Assembly: GCA_964501415.1 (NCBI GenBank)
Contig: CAZCSL010000012.1
Location: 1 to 38,234, forward strand
Reading direction: 5' to 3'
DNA: 38,234 bases
DNA from: B1SED10-225 sp964501415
Lineage (GTDB): Bacteria > Bacillota_I > Bacilli_A > Izemoplasmatales > Izemoplasmataceae
Part shown: one piece after another, positions 1 to 7,965 of the stretch
How the letters are laid out: each line of letters opens with the position of its first letter
Position numbering within the stretch: the stretch's first letter is position 1
Notes under the pieces: generated by a model
Database searches by the model: none
Seen by the model: only the letters and a program-made list of their open reading frames with translations
Told to the model about the DNA's origin: nothing
Program-made: the position numbers and the translations under genes

Positions 1-16
1 TTATGATTCTTTAAGG

Positions 17-56
17 AAAAAAGTCTGATAGATTAAAACCTATCAGACTTTTTTTT
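17..56 (-). terminator. Bidirectional intrinsic terminator
   Basis: An 11-bp perfect stem (21-31 pairs with 40-50, 8-nt loop) is flanked by A and T runs on both sides, so it can terminate on either strand. It lies just after the last gene of the minus-strand exporter/SdpI operon. Confidence 0.85.
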
Positions 57-87
57 GATGACTGTTAACTTTTCAAAAGTTTAAAAA

Positions 88-453
88 CTAAGAACCAAAA
101 GTGTTTTTTAAAGCCCTTTCTGTCAAAAAAATAGATAACAAAAGCGCAATAAGCTGTGAAAAAATAATAGTAATAACGCTAAAACTCATTGCGTTTAAAT
201 CAAGATTACGTATAAACCAAAGACTAATCAGGGTCACCACCAGCAAAAAAATGCCTATTTTAGGCCATAGTTTTCCAATATAATGATGGGCAAAGGCCCA
301 AGTTTTTTGCGTTTGCATAGAACGTTTGGTTCGGTAGCCATAATAAGTATTGATGGTTTTAGGAGGTCTTTTTATAAAAACCCAACCTATGCCTATCATC
401 ATCAGTGGCAATATCAATCCAACACCACAAAAGAAAACCCACAAAAAATGCAT
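88..453 (-). CDS. SdpI/YhfL-family membrane protein
   Basis: This 121-residue protein has about three to four membrane segments and the SdpI-family signature after the first one (a YYGYRT stretch, then S, W and a FAHHYIGKLW-like segment). In Bacillus, SdpI is an immunity protein against the SdpC toxin, but most family members have no known role. The start follows an AGGAGG site with good spacing. It is the last gene of a five-gene minus-strand run (TetR, ABC ATPase, ABC permease, 73-residue membrane protein, this gene) that ends at a strong terminator, so it is probably co-expressed with the exporter. The family call is firm; a role in resistance or immunity is inferred from context only. Confidence 0.75.
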   Translation of the reverse strand: MHFLWVFFCGVGLILPLMMIGIGWVFIKRPPKTINTYYGYRTKRSMQTQKTWAFAHHYIGKLWPKIGIFLLVVTLISLWFIRNLDLNAMSFSVITIIFSQLIALLLSIFLTERALKNTFGS

Positions 454-497
454 AGAATCCTCCTTGTATTAAGTATGAAAACTCATTGATAATAACA

Positions 498-719
498 TCA
501 ATCTTTTTTATCCCAATAAAAGACAAATACTTTGATGACGATATAAAGCCATGTAATGATAAATACAATCCAAAGCACAACCTTTAAACCTTCAAAAAAG
601 CTATAAAAATAAACCCCTAAAATAATCCCAAACACCATCAAACAGACCTTAAAAATGCCTGTATCCAAGACGGTGAAGAACCGTAAGATAGAATTGACTT
701 TTTTCATATATTCAAGCAT
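498..719 (-). CDS. Small two-span membrane protein, unknown
   Basis: I do not recognise this 73-residue protein. It has a short charged N-terminus, two hydrophobic segments (about residues 23-42 and 46-68) and a basic/acidic tail (WDKKD). The start at 719 has a GGAGG site 8 nt upstream. It begins about 30 nt after the ABC permease stop and is followed 45 nt later by the SdpI-family gene, so it is probably co-transcribed with the exporter. A TGA stop closes it. Confidence 0.6.
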   Translation of the reverse strand: MLEYMKKVNSILRFFTVLDTGIFKVCLMVFGIILGVYFYSFFEGLKVVLWIVFIITWLYIVIKVFVFYWDKKD

Positions 720-748
720 TAAAAATACCTCCTACTATATTTTTTTAA

Positions 749-2350
749 TTAGCCGAGTAAATCTCTACGTTGATAACCCTTAAACCCTAATATACCCATG
801 GCTAAACTGACAAAAAGGAGTCCTAAGGTCGGCCATAAGCTAAAGTCTTCGATGGGGAGTTGATCAATATATCCAAAAGGCGTTAATTGAGCGAATAGGG
901 TGGGTAAATTGATTATATTGCCCATGTAAACGGAAAAGAACGCATATCCAAGATAAAGCCATATAGCGCTAGTTTTGCTTGGCCAAAAACCTATGATCAA
1001 TATCGCTAAGCCCACCATGAACCACAGTGACGGTAAATAAGCCAAGGAAGCTTGTAAAATCAATGTTATCTCCATAGGTTCTTCCATCGAAGCAATAATC
1101 CCAAAGACCATACCAAGGGCACCTAGCAACAAAAGCACCAGACTGCCTAAAAGTGCAATGCCTGTGAAAATACTTAACATTTTTACTCTGGAAACGGCTT
1201 TGGAATAAATATGTTCCGTATGGTTTTTTTGCTCCTCACCAATGAGCCTGGTTAAAAACATCAAAGGCCCAATCGTTGCGGTGATGGCAATAAATATCAT
1301 AATCACGCTCATAAACTGTACGTTCAAAGGGTGTTCACCCCCTGGCAACATTTCATCAAAAATATCGCTGCCTTCAATAAACGTATCCAAATCGCCAAAA
1401 ACAGAGCCATACGTGATTCCAAGGATAAAGACCGTAAGCATCCACCCTATCAGGCTAGGTCGCAACAATCTAAGGGTAAAGCCAAGGGGTGATTGTAAGA
1501 TATTAGAAGCCGTTTCTTTACCTTTTTTGGGTGGAATTAAGCCCGATTCTAAATCCCTTCGGCTTTGTAAAACAAGCGCGATGCCAAACAGGCCAAAAGA
1601 AAGCATAAGGGTTAATACGTTAAGGTAGTTATAATCATTGAGGTATACTTCTACTCTGGCTGGCCAGTTTAAAGGAATGAGCCAAATCAAGATATTCTCC
1701 ATTAAATCGCCGATGCCTCTTAATACATACATCAAGGCTAAGACGATAAAACTCATACTCATTACCAGTCGGTTGTTTTCAAACAGTTGGGCCATGATGA
1801 GTGTAACCCCGGCCATTAAAATCCCCGTCACACCGATAGAAAGGCCAAACGTCATAGACCCAAGCCACGTGATACTCTCGTCGTTGATAAACCCGAGGCC
1901 AAGGCCGATTATTAAGGCTAAAGCCAAGTTCATTAACGTAATGATAATCATGGTAGCCAAGGTATTGCTTAAGCGACCAACGGGTAAAGCTTGCATGAGT
2001 TCTAAGATGCCTTCTTCTTCATCGCCTCTGGTTAATCTTGAAACGATAAAGACGCTCATAATCGCAGAAAAAAGCATACTAAAGACGAGCATTTGGTTGC
2101 CTAAAGCTTGCGCGGTGGTGTAATGATTAGGATCATAAACAGGGCCAAACATCGCCACCATCAAAGGATTTTGCATCGCTTCTGCTAAACCGATTAGTTC
2201 TTCTGGGTTGGGAAAAAGCGCAGGATAGGCATGACCGACTATGACCACAAAAGCGCTGATAGATAGCACCCATATCGCGATTTTCAGTTTGTCTTTATAC
2301 CAAATATTATACAAGACATTTTTGGTGTTAAAAAATACGCGCTTATTCAT
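749..2350 (-). CDS. ABC exporter permease (ABC-2, polyketide-antibiotic exporter type)
   Basis: This 533-residue membrane protein has about twelve predicted spans in two similar halves, separated by a charged cytoplasmic stretch near residues 265-285. The size and layout match the ABC-2 permeases annotated as exporters of polyketide antibiotics, the partners of drug-resistance ATPases. It begins 2 nt after the ATPase stop with a GGGGTG ribosome site, so the two are translated together. Upstream lie the ATPase and a TetR regulator. Export of a hydrophobic drug or an endogenous compound is inferred; the substrate cannot be read from sequence. Confidence 0.8.
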   Translation of the reverse strand: MNKRVFFNTKNVLYNIWYKDKLKIAIWVLSISAFVVIVGHAYPALFPNPEELIGLAEAMQNPLMVAMFGPVYDPNHYTTAQALGNQMLVFSMLFSAIMSVFIVSRLTRGDEEEGILELMQALPVGRLSNTLATMIIITLMNLALALIIGLGLGFINDESITWLGSMTFGLSIGVTGILMAGVTLIMAQLFENNRLVMSMSFIVLALMYVLRGIGDLMENILIWLIPLNWPARVEVYLNDYNYLNVLTLMLSFGLFGIALVLQSRRDLESGLIPPKKGKETASNILQSPLGFTLRLLRPSLIGWMLTVFILGITYGSVFGDLDTFIEGSDIFDEMLPGGEHPLNVQFMSVIMIFIAITATIGPLMFLTRLIGEEQKNHTEHIYSKAVSRVKMLSIFTGIALLGSLVLLLLGALGMVFGIIASMEEPMEITLILQASLAYLPSLWFMVGLAILIIGFWPSKTSAIWLYLGYAFFSVYMGNIINLPTLFAQLTPFGYIDQLPIEDFSLWPTLGLLFVSLAMGILGFKGYQRRDLLG

Positions 2351-2352
2351 GA

Positions 2353-3234
2353 TTACACCCCTTGATAATGACGCATAAATAAATCTTCTAACGTCGGCGC
2401 GTGGCTTTCAAACTTAAGGACGGTATAATCACTTAAGTATTTAATCAATGAACTAAACGTTTTGGTTTCAATTTGAAAGGTGTGCATATCATGTTCAAAG
2501 CGGTATTCATGGACGCCTTTTAATTGATTTAATGATTTTAGCGTTTCTTTGGTTTTAAGTGTAATTGTGGTTCTGGTTAAATGTCTTAAATCTTCTAATT
2601 TGCCTGATTCAATGATTTCGCCTTCACGAATGATGCTGAGGTGGTCACACAATTTTTCTATTTCACTTAAAATGTGACTAGATAAAAAGACGGTTTTCCC
2701 TTCGGCTTTAAGGTTGAATATTTCTTCTTGAAAAACCTTTTCCATCAAAGGGTCTAAGCCACTGGTCGGCTCATCTAATATAAATAACTCCGCGTCTGAG
2801 GCCAACGCGGCGATTAAAGCCACTTTTTGCCGGTTCCCCTTAGAGTAGGAACGACATTTTTTGCTAGGATCTAAATCAAACCGTTTAATCAAGGCTTTTT
2901 TGCGCTTATCGTCTTGGGTATCACGCATGCGGATTAAGATATCGATAATTTCGCCCCCGGTTAAATTGGGCCATAACTTGACCTCACCAGGGACATAAGC
3001 TATTTTTTTATGAATGCTAACCGCATCATGCCAAACATCCTGTTCAAACAACCGCGCTTGGCCATCATCGGCTTTGATAAGCCCCAAAAGCACTCTAATC
3101 AAGGTGGTTTTCCCTGCCCCATTAGGACCGATAAAGCCGTAAATATTACCTTGATTGACACTAAGATTGACGCCTTTTAATGCTTGAACTTTGCCAAATT
3201 GCTTAGACACATTTTTTACATCAATAATCGCCAT
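2353..3234 (-). CDS. ABC exporter ATP-binding protein
   Basis: This 293-residue single nucleotide-binding domain has Walker A GPNGAGKTT near residue 37, an altered signature loop SYSKGNRQK near 130, and Walker B with the catalytic glutamate (ELFILDEPTSGLDP) near 150, followed by the H-loop SSHIL. The C-terminal ~70 residues form the extension typical of drug-export ATPases. The start has AGGAGG six nt upstream. It sits between the TetR gene (8 nt upstream) and the permease (2 nt downstream) and energises that permease. YSKGNRQK in place of LSGGQ is common in this exporter subfamily. Confidence 0.9.
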   Translation of the reverse strand: MAIIDVKNVSKQFGKVQALKGVNLSVNQGNIYGFIGPNGAGKTTLIRVLLGLIKADDGQARLFEQDVWHDAVSIHKKIAYVPGEVKLWPNLTGGEIIDILIRMRDTQDDKRKKALIKRFDLDPSKKCRSYSKGNRQKVALIAALASDAELFILDEPTSGLDPLMEKVFQEEIFNLKAEGKTVFLSSHILSEIEKLCDHLSIIREGEIIESGKLEDLRHLTRTTITLKTKETLKSLNQLKGVHEYRFEHDMHTFQIETKTFSSLIKYLSDYTVLKFESHAPTLEDLFMRHYQGV

Positions 3235-3242
3235 GTTGCCTC

Positions 3243-3866
3243 CTATTTATAATAAATTTTTCTCAAGGTTTGAAGGAATGACTCGTAGTCTTTATAGTAA
3301 GGGGCCATATCAGTCTTTTGCATGTTAAGGTGTTTGCAAGATTCTGTAAGTTCGTTTTGATACCCATCTAAACTGTATTGCAGTAATTTCATGACCGTCT
3401 TTGCCTCAATATCGCTTCTGAACAAGGAGGTATCAATATTTTCTTTTAGTTTATCTTTGGCGTAGGTTTGATACGTTTTAATCAACCTGCGCTGATCATC
3501 ACTCATACGGTGTGCTTCTTTTAAGTACGCATAACCAATAAAGGCAAATAGATGGGGTTCTTCATCATAAGCTTTTTTCTTAATCATGGAAATTTTTGAA
3601 TATCGTTTCAAAAAATCGCGCTCATCAAACGTCATTAAGTCAATATAGTGCGTTTTGACATAGTGAATACTGATATCGATTAAGGCGTTAAACAACGTTT
3701 CTTTGTTTTTAAAATAATAAAATAGTTTACCTTTGCTGATATTGGCCTCTTTTACAATTACATTGGTGCTAGCTTTTTCATAAGGGATATCGGTAAACGC
3801 TTTAAATGCACTGTTCAAAATAAGTTTTTGATTCTGTTTGTCTAAATTAAAAAACCGGTTGTTCAA
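3243..3866 (-). CDS. TetR-family transcriptional regulator
   Basis: This 207-residue protein has an N-terminal helix-turn-helix (residues ~10-50, with IVKEANISKGKLFYYFKNKE) and an all-helical ligand domain. The start is a TTG at 3866 after a G-rich site (AAGGGGGG); the nearby ATG is in another frame. It is the first gene of the exporter operon. A perfect 6-3-6 palindrome lies between its -10 box and the gene, so it very probably represses its own operon until a ligand (likely an exporter substrate) binds. Confidence 0.88.
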   Translation of the reverse strand: MNNRFFNLDKQNQKLILNSAFKAFTDIPYEKASTNVIVKEANISKGKLFYYFKNKETLFNALIDISIHYVKTHYIDLMTFDERDFLKRYSKISMIKKKAYDEEPHLFAFIGYAYLKEAHRMSDDQRRLIKTYQTYAKDKLKENIDTSLFRSDIEAKTVMKLLQYSLDGYQNELTESCKHLNMQKTDMAPYYKDYESFLQTLRKIYYK

Positions 3867-3888
3867 TCATTTCCCCCCTTATCTATAT

Positions 3889-3937
3889 TGACCAATGTGG
3901 TCAGTATTATTATACGTCTAATTGATGAACTTGTAAA
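3889..3937 (-). promoter_or_regulatory. TetR operon promoter with operator
   Basis: On the minus strand: TTTACA (3937-3932), 17 nt, TATAAT (3914-3909), nearly consensus. Immediately downstream, over the expected transcription start, is the perfect palindrome TGACCA-ATG-TGGTCA (3889-3903). This is a classic position for a repressor operator of the adjacent TetR protein. Confidence 0.8.
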
Positions 3938-3965
3938 TGAAAATTCGATTCTTAAAAACAATATC

Positions 3966-3993
3966 AAATAAAAACCCCTCCTAAATGAGGGGT
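3966..3993 (-). terminator. Terminator of the DUF2188 gene
   Basis: Stem ACCCCTC (3974-3980) pairs with GAGGGGT (3987-3993) around a 6-nt loop. On the minus strand it is followed by TTTTTATTT. It lies 24 nt past the stop of the DUF2188 gene and separates it from the TetR operon. Confidence 0.8.
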
Positions 3994-4016
3994 ACCTATA
4001 ATGATCAAATGCGGTA

Positions 4017-4346
4017 TCAATAATGTTGCTTGCGTATCGATCCATCTTTCTTGTGAATAACCAACGTCGTCTTCGCTTCTTTAGCAAGCTTTGCAGCATA
4101 AGAAATCGCTTCATTTTGGGTTTTGAAGTGTTTGATGGTCTTTTGAGATTGTTCTTTACGCACACGCCACATTTTATAGTAATCACTCTGTTCATCTTTA
4201 TTTAAAGAAACATGATAACGACGTGCTTTTTCTGGTTGTTTTTCTTGTTTTAGGGGTTCGTCTTTTTTAGCTGTTTCTTTTTCGCTCGCTTTTTGCGCGT
4301 TTGCTTTGGTTTTGCTTCTTTTGAATAAAATATCTAATAAGCCCAT
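4017..4346 (-). CDS. DUF2188-domain protein
   Basis: This 109-residue protein has an N-terminal MGLLDILFKRSK segment, a low-complexity Lys/Glu/Ala linker (residues ~12-45) and a C-terminal DUF2188 domain (yHVSLNKDE, W-x-V, then FKTQNEAISYAAKLAKE and VIHKKDGSIR). DUF2188 is a small domain of unknown function. The start at 4346 is preferred over upstream codons because GGAG lies 8 nt before it. An extended -10 promoter sits just upstream and a terminator just after, so it is a single-gene unit. Confidence 0.75.
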   Translation of the reverse strand: MGLLDILFKRSKTKANAQKASEKETAKKDEPLKQEKQPEKARRYHVSLNKDEQSDYYKMWRVRKEQSQKTIKHFKTQNEAISYAAKLAKEAKTTLVIHKKDGSIRKQHY

Positions 4347-4368
4347 GGACATCGCTCCTTTTTTCGTT

Positions 4369-4377
4369 ATTATAACA
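4369..4377 (-). promoter_or_regulatory. Extended -10 promoter of the DUF2188 gene
   Basis: On the minus strand the box reads TGT-TATAAT, an extended -10 element, about 24 nt before the start codon at 4346. No good -35 box is seen at 16-18 nt. Confidence 0.55.
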
Positions 4378-4440
4378 TGGATGGATAAAAACATCACAAT
4401 GGGTAAAGGGGAAAAATATTCAATTAAATAGGTCTCTACG

Positions 4441-4469
4441 TTGTTTATTGCGGCCATTTTTTGTAGAAT
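4441..4469 (+). promoter_or_regulatory. Promoter of the HD-GYP gene
   Basis: TTGTTT (4441-4446), 17 nt, TAGAAT (4464-4469), about 45 nt before the coding region. Confidence 0.55.
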
Positions 4470-4514
4470 ATAGATGTAAGGGTTTAATTAAAAGGAGGGG
4501 TTTTTATCGAGCAA

Positions 4515-5777
4515 ATGGATTCTATCAACCCTATTTCGCCAAACGATTTAAAGCGGTATAAACAGATTAAAAATCAAGATAATATCCCTTATTGGCGCCG
4601 TGCATTCTTGTTGTTTATCGTGTTGTTCGCTTTGTTTGGCCTCTTGGATTTATATTTTGCTGAAGACTATGTCAATGTCTTTTTATTCATGCGCTTTTCT
4701 TTGGTGATACCGTTTTTTTTAGCCTCTATCGCCTTAACTTATTGGCATGAGTTTTATAAGTTTGCCAATTACGTCTTTTTGATTAATTTTGTGGTTGCGG
4801 GCTTTACGATTGCAACCATGCTGTTCTTTTTACCGCAAAACTCAATTTATTTTTCTGGGTTGTTGTTGGTCGTTTTTTCTGGGTTTTTCTTACTGAGAAT
4901 TCCGGTTTGGTATGCGACGTTAGCGACGATTGTGATATGGCTATATATGATTTTGGGTCTTGTTATGTCGGATGGATTTACCTTAAACTTTGTGGCTTTG
5001 AACGCGTTTTATATCGCGGCTAGTGGCATCGGTGTATTTGGGGGTCGACATATTGAGAGCTTAAATTTAAGAAATTTTATGAAAGCTGAAATCATTTCAC
5101 AAGACCGCGATGATTTATCTCATCGGGTCAATGCACAACTAAAGGAACTGCACAATGCACAAACTTCGACGATTACAGCCTTAGCTAAGTTGGTTGAATC
5201 GCGCGATTTGGTAACCGGGGAACATATTGAAAACGTCTCTAAATACGCAAAATTGATTGCTGAGCATTTGGATGATACGTTAATCGCCCAACAGGATTTG
5301 TCCCATCAGACCTTTATTCATACCATTGAGCGGGCCAGTGTTTTACATGACATCGGTAAAGTGGGCATTCCTGATTACATCTTAAATAAACCGTCTAAAT
5401 TGTCAAAAGAAGAATTTGATATCATAAAGACCCATGTTGAGATTGGACATAAGACCCTCAATAGCATCAGAGAAAAGTACCCTAATAATGCGTTTATAAA
5501 CATGGGCAGTGATATTACGCTTTATCATCATGAACGTTATGATGGTAGCGGTTATGTACACGGATTAAAAAGACAAGAGATCCCGCTTTCTGCAAGGATC
5601 ATGGCTTTGGTTGATGTGTATGATGCCCTCATTAGCAAAAGACCCTATAAAGAAGCTTATAGCCACGAAAAAGCCATGGAGATCATTACGAAAAAAAGTC
5701 CCGGGCACTTTGACCCGGGGGTTTTAAAAGCCTTTTTACGTGCTGAGGATAAGATAAAAGCCATTCGTTTTCCTTGA
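4515..5777 (+). CDS. Membrane HD-GYP domain protein (c-di-GMP phosphodiesterase-like)
   Basis: This 420-residue protein has five to six membrane spans (residues ~30-180), a short linker and a C-terminal HD-GYP domain (residues ~215-415). The metal-binding HD is at 278-279 (LHDIGK), and the second motif (HHERYDGSGYV, 338-348) carries GYV where the family normally has GYP. HD-GYP enzymes hydrolyse cyclic di-GMP. The strong AGGAGGGG site ends 14 nt before the ATG; the codon at ideal spacing is an in-frame ATC at 4506, so the true start is uncertain by three codons. It ends 25 nt from the convergent diguanylate cyclase. Confidence 0.85.
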   Translation: MDSINPISPNDLKRYKQIKNQDNIPYWRRAFLLFIVLFALFGLLDLYFAEDYVNVFLFMRFSLVIPFFLASIALTYWHEFYKFANYVFLINFVVAGFTIATMLFFLPQNSIYFSGLLLVVFSGFFLLRIPVWYATLATIVIWLYMILGLVMSDGFTLNFVALNAFYIAASGIGVFGGRHIESLNLRNFMKAEIISQDRDDLSHRVNAQLKELHNAQTSTITALAKLVESRDLVTGEHIENVSKYAKLIAEHLDDTLIAQQDLSHQTFIHTIERASVLHDIGKVGIPDYILNKPSKLSKEEFDIIKTHVEIGHKTLNSIREKYPNNAFINMGSDITLYHHERYDGSGYVHGLKRQEIPLSARIMALVDVYDALISKRPYKEAYSHEKAMEIITKKSPGHFDPGVLKAFLRAEDKIKAIRFP

Positions 5778-5802
5778 TTAACTACATATCAGATAAAACG
5801 CG

Positions 5803-7146
5803 TTAGGTTGACACGGTGACTTTATTGCGGCCCGTTTGTTTTGATTTGTATAAATTCGCATCGGCTTTTTTAACGAGATCCTCTACGTTGTTAATCTCTA
5901 ATTCTGGATAACTACTCCCACCAATCGATATTGTGGCTTTGATGGCTTGTTGTTGATAGGTCATGACGTTTTCTTCTGTAAAACGTCTGATTTGTTCGCC
6001 AATTTTTTCCACTTCTACAGCGCTTGCACCCGGCAAAATTGCTAAAAACTCTTCGCCACCATAACGTATTAATACGTCGCCTTTTCGTAAGTTTTGGCGT
6101 AAGATTTTGGAGATATTAATTAAAAATTGATCGCCAACGATATGACCATACGTATCGTTGATTTTTTTGAAATGATCGATATCTAGCATCATCAGACCCA
6201 GTGGGGTTGAGGCTTTAATGCTATGCGCATATTCTTCTTTTAAGCGTTCCATACCGAAGCGACGATTGAAAATTTTGGTCAGTGGATCCAAAATGGCAAT
6301 TTGTTCCAGTTTATCGTGGGTGATGGCGTTATGCATACCCAAACTTAAACCGTGTACATAGATTTCAAGCGTATCAAGAACACTGGTTTCAAATGTCTTG
6401 GTTGAGGCTAATAGGATAATGCCTAAAACATCGCCCTTATAGTTTATCGGTTCTAAAAGAACCGTTTCAGGGCGAAAATCGATTAACCCAGTTTCAATGG
6501 TTACGGCTTCACTAAACTCAAATAACATCCGTTTACCACGGCTAAAGCTTTGATGAATAATATCCAATTCTTTAATCGATTCGGGGTGTTTAATCAAGTA
6601 AGTACTACTGATATCAATAGAACCCCCTTTATCGATTAGAATCATACCTGCAGACGCTTGTGTATATTTTAATAAATGATTTAAAGCTTTATCACTCAGT
6701 TTTTCTAAATCCAGTTCATTGGTGAAAATTTCTGTGAAATTACGCATCGATTGTTCGCTTTTAAGCGTGGCTAAAAACACCGATACCAAATCGTTAAATG
6801 ATTGTGACGTTTCTCCTATAACATCTTCACTGTCAACGGGAATGATGCAGGTTTCCAAACACTTTTCGGGTTCGATTTCTTTGGGATTTTCTAAACTTTT
6901 GATGACATACTTCATGCGTTCTGAAAGACGCTTCATACGCTTAGCGACAACGGCCCTTGCAAGAAAAATGTTAAAGCCGCCTACCAATAAACCCGCCAAC
7001 AAACACATCAGAACAAAGGTGAGGCTAATGTATTCAGCGGGGATGCCAATCAAACGTACAAAAAAGGGAAATATGATACCAATTAAAAGCCCAAACCCAA
7101 TCATAAACAGCGCTAAATCATTAAATACTTTTTTTGTTATGCGCAT
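5803..7146 (-). CDS. Membrane GAF-GGDEF diguanylate cyclase
   Basis: This 447-residue protein has two membrane spans (residues ~10-70), a GAF-like sensory region (~135-275) and a C-terminal GGDEF domain (~285-445). The active-site motif is GGEEF (363-367), an active variant. The product-inhibition I-site RKGD (354-357) lies exactly five residues upstream, so an active, feedback-inhibited cyclase making cyclic di-GMP from two GTP is expected. The start has GAGGTGG upstream, and a TATAAT box (7169-7164, minus strand) lies near the start. It is convergent with the HD-GYP gene and divergent from the Crp/Fnr gene. Confidence 0.9.
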   Translation of the reverse strand: MRITKKVFNDLALFMIGFGLLIGIIFPFFVRLIGIPAEYISLTFVLMCLLAGLLVGGFNIFLARAVVAKRMKRLSERMKYVIKSLENPKEIEPEKCLETCIIPVDSEDVIGETSQSFNDLVSVFLATLKSEQSMRNFTEIFTNELDLEKLSDKALNHLLKYTQASAGMILIDKGGSIDISSTYLIKHPESIKELDIIHQSFSRGKRMLFEFSEAVTIETGLIDFRPETVLLEPINYKGDVLGIILLASTKTFETSVLDTLEIYVHGLSLGMHNAITHDKLEQIAILDPLTKIFNRRFGMERLKEEYAHSIKASTPLGLMMLDIDHFKKINDTYGHIVGDQFLINISKILRQNLRKGDVLIRYGGEEFLAILPGASAVEVEKIGEQIRRFTEENVMTYQQQAIKATISIGGSSYPELEINNVEDLVKKADANLYKSKQTGRNKVTVST

Positions 7147-7224
7147 CTAACCACCTCATCTTTATTATACGACATTTAGCGCAATCAAATAAAATTATTT
7201 TATATTTAGTTAGGGGTATTATAT

Positions 7225-7252
7225 TTGCATTAAGCTTTTTATCCGATATAAT
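7225..7252 (+). promoter_or_regulatory. Promoter of the Crp/Fnr gene
   Basis: TTGCAT (7225-7230), 16 nt, TATAAT (7247-7252), 32 nt before the ATG. It lies in the short region divergent from the GGDEF gene. Confidence 0.6.
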
Positions 7253-7284
7253 GCATATTGCAAACTCTTTTAGGAGGTTTTATT

Positions 7285-7893
7285 ATGTCAATGCAAACGA
7301 TGCTCAAACACCTGCCCTTCTTAACGCCTGATATTATCGCGGGGAGCACCGTAGAATACTATGATAAAGATCAGTTATTAGCTGATGGTGATACGCTTAA
7401 GTGCACCGCACTGCATGTGGTTTTAGAGGGAGATATCCGCATATTTACAATGGATGAAGAAGGCAAGGAAGTAACGCTTTATGAAGTTAAGGAAAAAGAG
7501 CTTTGTATTAACAGCGTCGCGCATTTAATTTCGGATGTACAATATAAAGTCTTCGCAAGGGCCAATACTAGGGTGAAAATATTAAATATTCCCAAAGGTT
7601 TGGTTGATGAGGTCTTGTTAAAAGATCAGCGGTTTGTCAAATACATCATCACAAAGATGATGCATAAAATGAACGATTTAGCCAAACATTATCAGTTAAA
7701 CGTTCTAAAGTCTATCGACGAAAGACTCGAGGCCTTTTTGACAAAGCGGTTTCAACATTCAAAACATATCTACATTACCCACAAAGCTTTAGCCCAGGAA
7801 ATAGGGACCAGCAGAGAAGTGGTCAGTCGTAAGTTAAAAAAGCTTGAAAAAGCTGGGAAAATACGCTTAGCTAAAGGAAAGATCAGTTTGTGA
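7285..7893 (+). CDS. Crp/Fnr-family transcriptional regulator
   Basis: This 202-residue protein has an N-terminal cyclic-nucleotide-binding-type barrel (~15-125), a dimer helix and a C-terminal winged helix (~145-202). The recognition helix TSREVVSRKLKKL keeps the R-E-x-x-x-R spacing that E. coli CRP uses to read TGTGA half-sites. No FNR-type cysteine cluster is visible at the N-terminus. The start at 7285 has AGGAGG 7 nt upstream; an upstream in-frame ATG is less likely. A TGTGA-N6-TCACA site overlaps its stop codon and lies upstream of the DUF302 gene, a plausible target. The effector is unknown. Confidence 0.88.
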   Translation: MSMQTMLKHLPFLTPDIIAGSTVEYYDKDQLLADGDTLKCTALHVVLEGDIRIFTMDEEGKEVTLYEVKEKELCINSVAHLISDVQYKVFARANTRVKILNIPKGLVDEVLLKDQRFVKYIITKMMHKMNDLAKHYQLNVLKSIDERLEAFLTKRFQHSKHIYITHKALAQEIGTSREVVSRKLKKLEKAGKIRLAKGKISL

Positions 7894-7920
7894 CTTTAAT
7901 CACATACTGATCTTTTTATT
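7878..7920 (+). terminator. Terminator overlapping the Crp/Fnr stop codon
   Basis: The left arm 7878-7893 and right arm 7900-7915 pair over 16 positions with one mismatch, around a 6-nt loop, followed by a T-rich tract. The left arm ends on the TGA stop codon. The same dyad contains a CRP-type binding site. Confidence 0.75.
7889..7904 (+). promoter_or_regulatory. CRP-type operator (TGTGA-N6-TCACA)
   Basis: A perfect match to the CRP consensus half-sites, TGTGA at 7889-7893 and TCACA at 7900-7904. The centre at 7896.5 is about 41.5 nt upstream of the transcription start expected from the CATAAT box (7926-7931), the geometry of a class II activated promoter. No -35 box is present, which also fits activator dependence. 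Confidence 0.6.
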
Positions 7921-7925
7921 TATGT

Positions 7926-7931
7926 CATAAT
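7926..7931 (+). promoter_or_regulatory. -10 box of the DUF302 gene
   Basis: CATAAT, 34 nt before the DUF302 start codon. It has no recognisable -35 box at 16-18 nt; a CRP-type site occupies that region instead. Confidence 0.45.
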
Positions 7932-7965
7932 ACCTTTGAAATCATTAGTAGAAAGGAAGATTATA

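Noticed and set aside
359..580. 73-residue minus-strand frame overlapping two small genes
   Set aside because: It overlaps the SdpI-family gene and the 73-residue membrane gene, both with good ribosome sites; it has none.
3863..4195. 110-residue minus-strand frame between TetR and DUF2188
   Set aside because: It runs through the DUF2188 gene in another frame, across its terminator and the TetR promoter; basic and low complexity.
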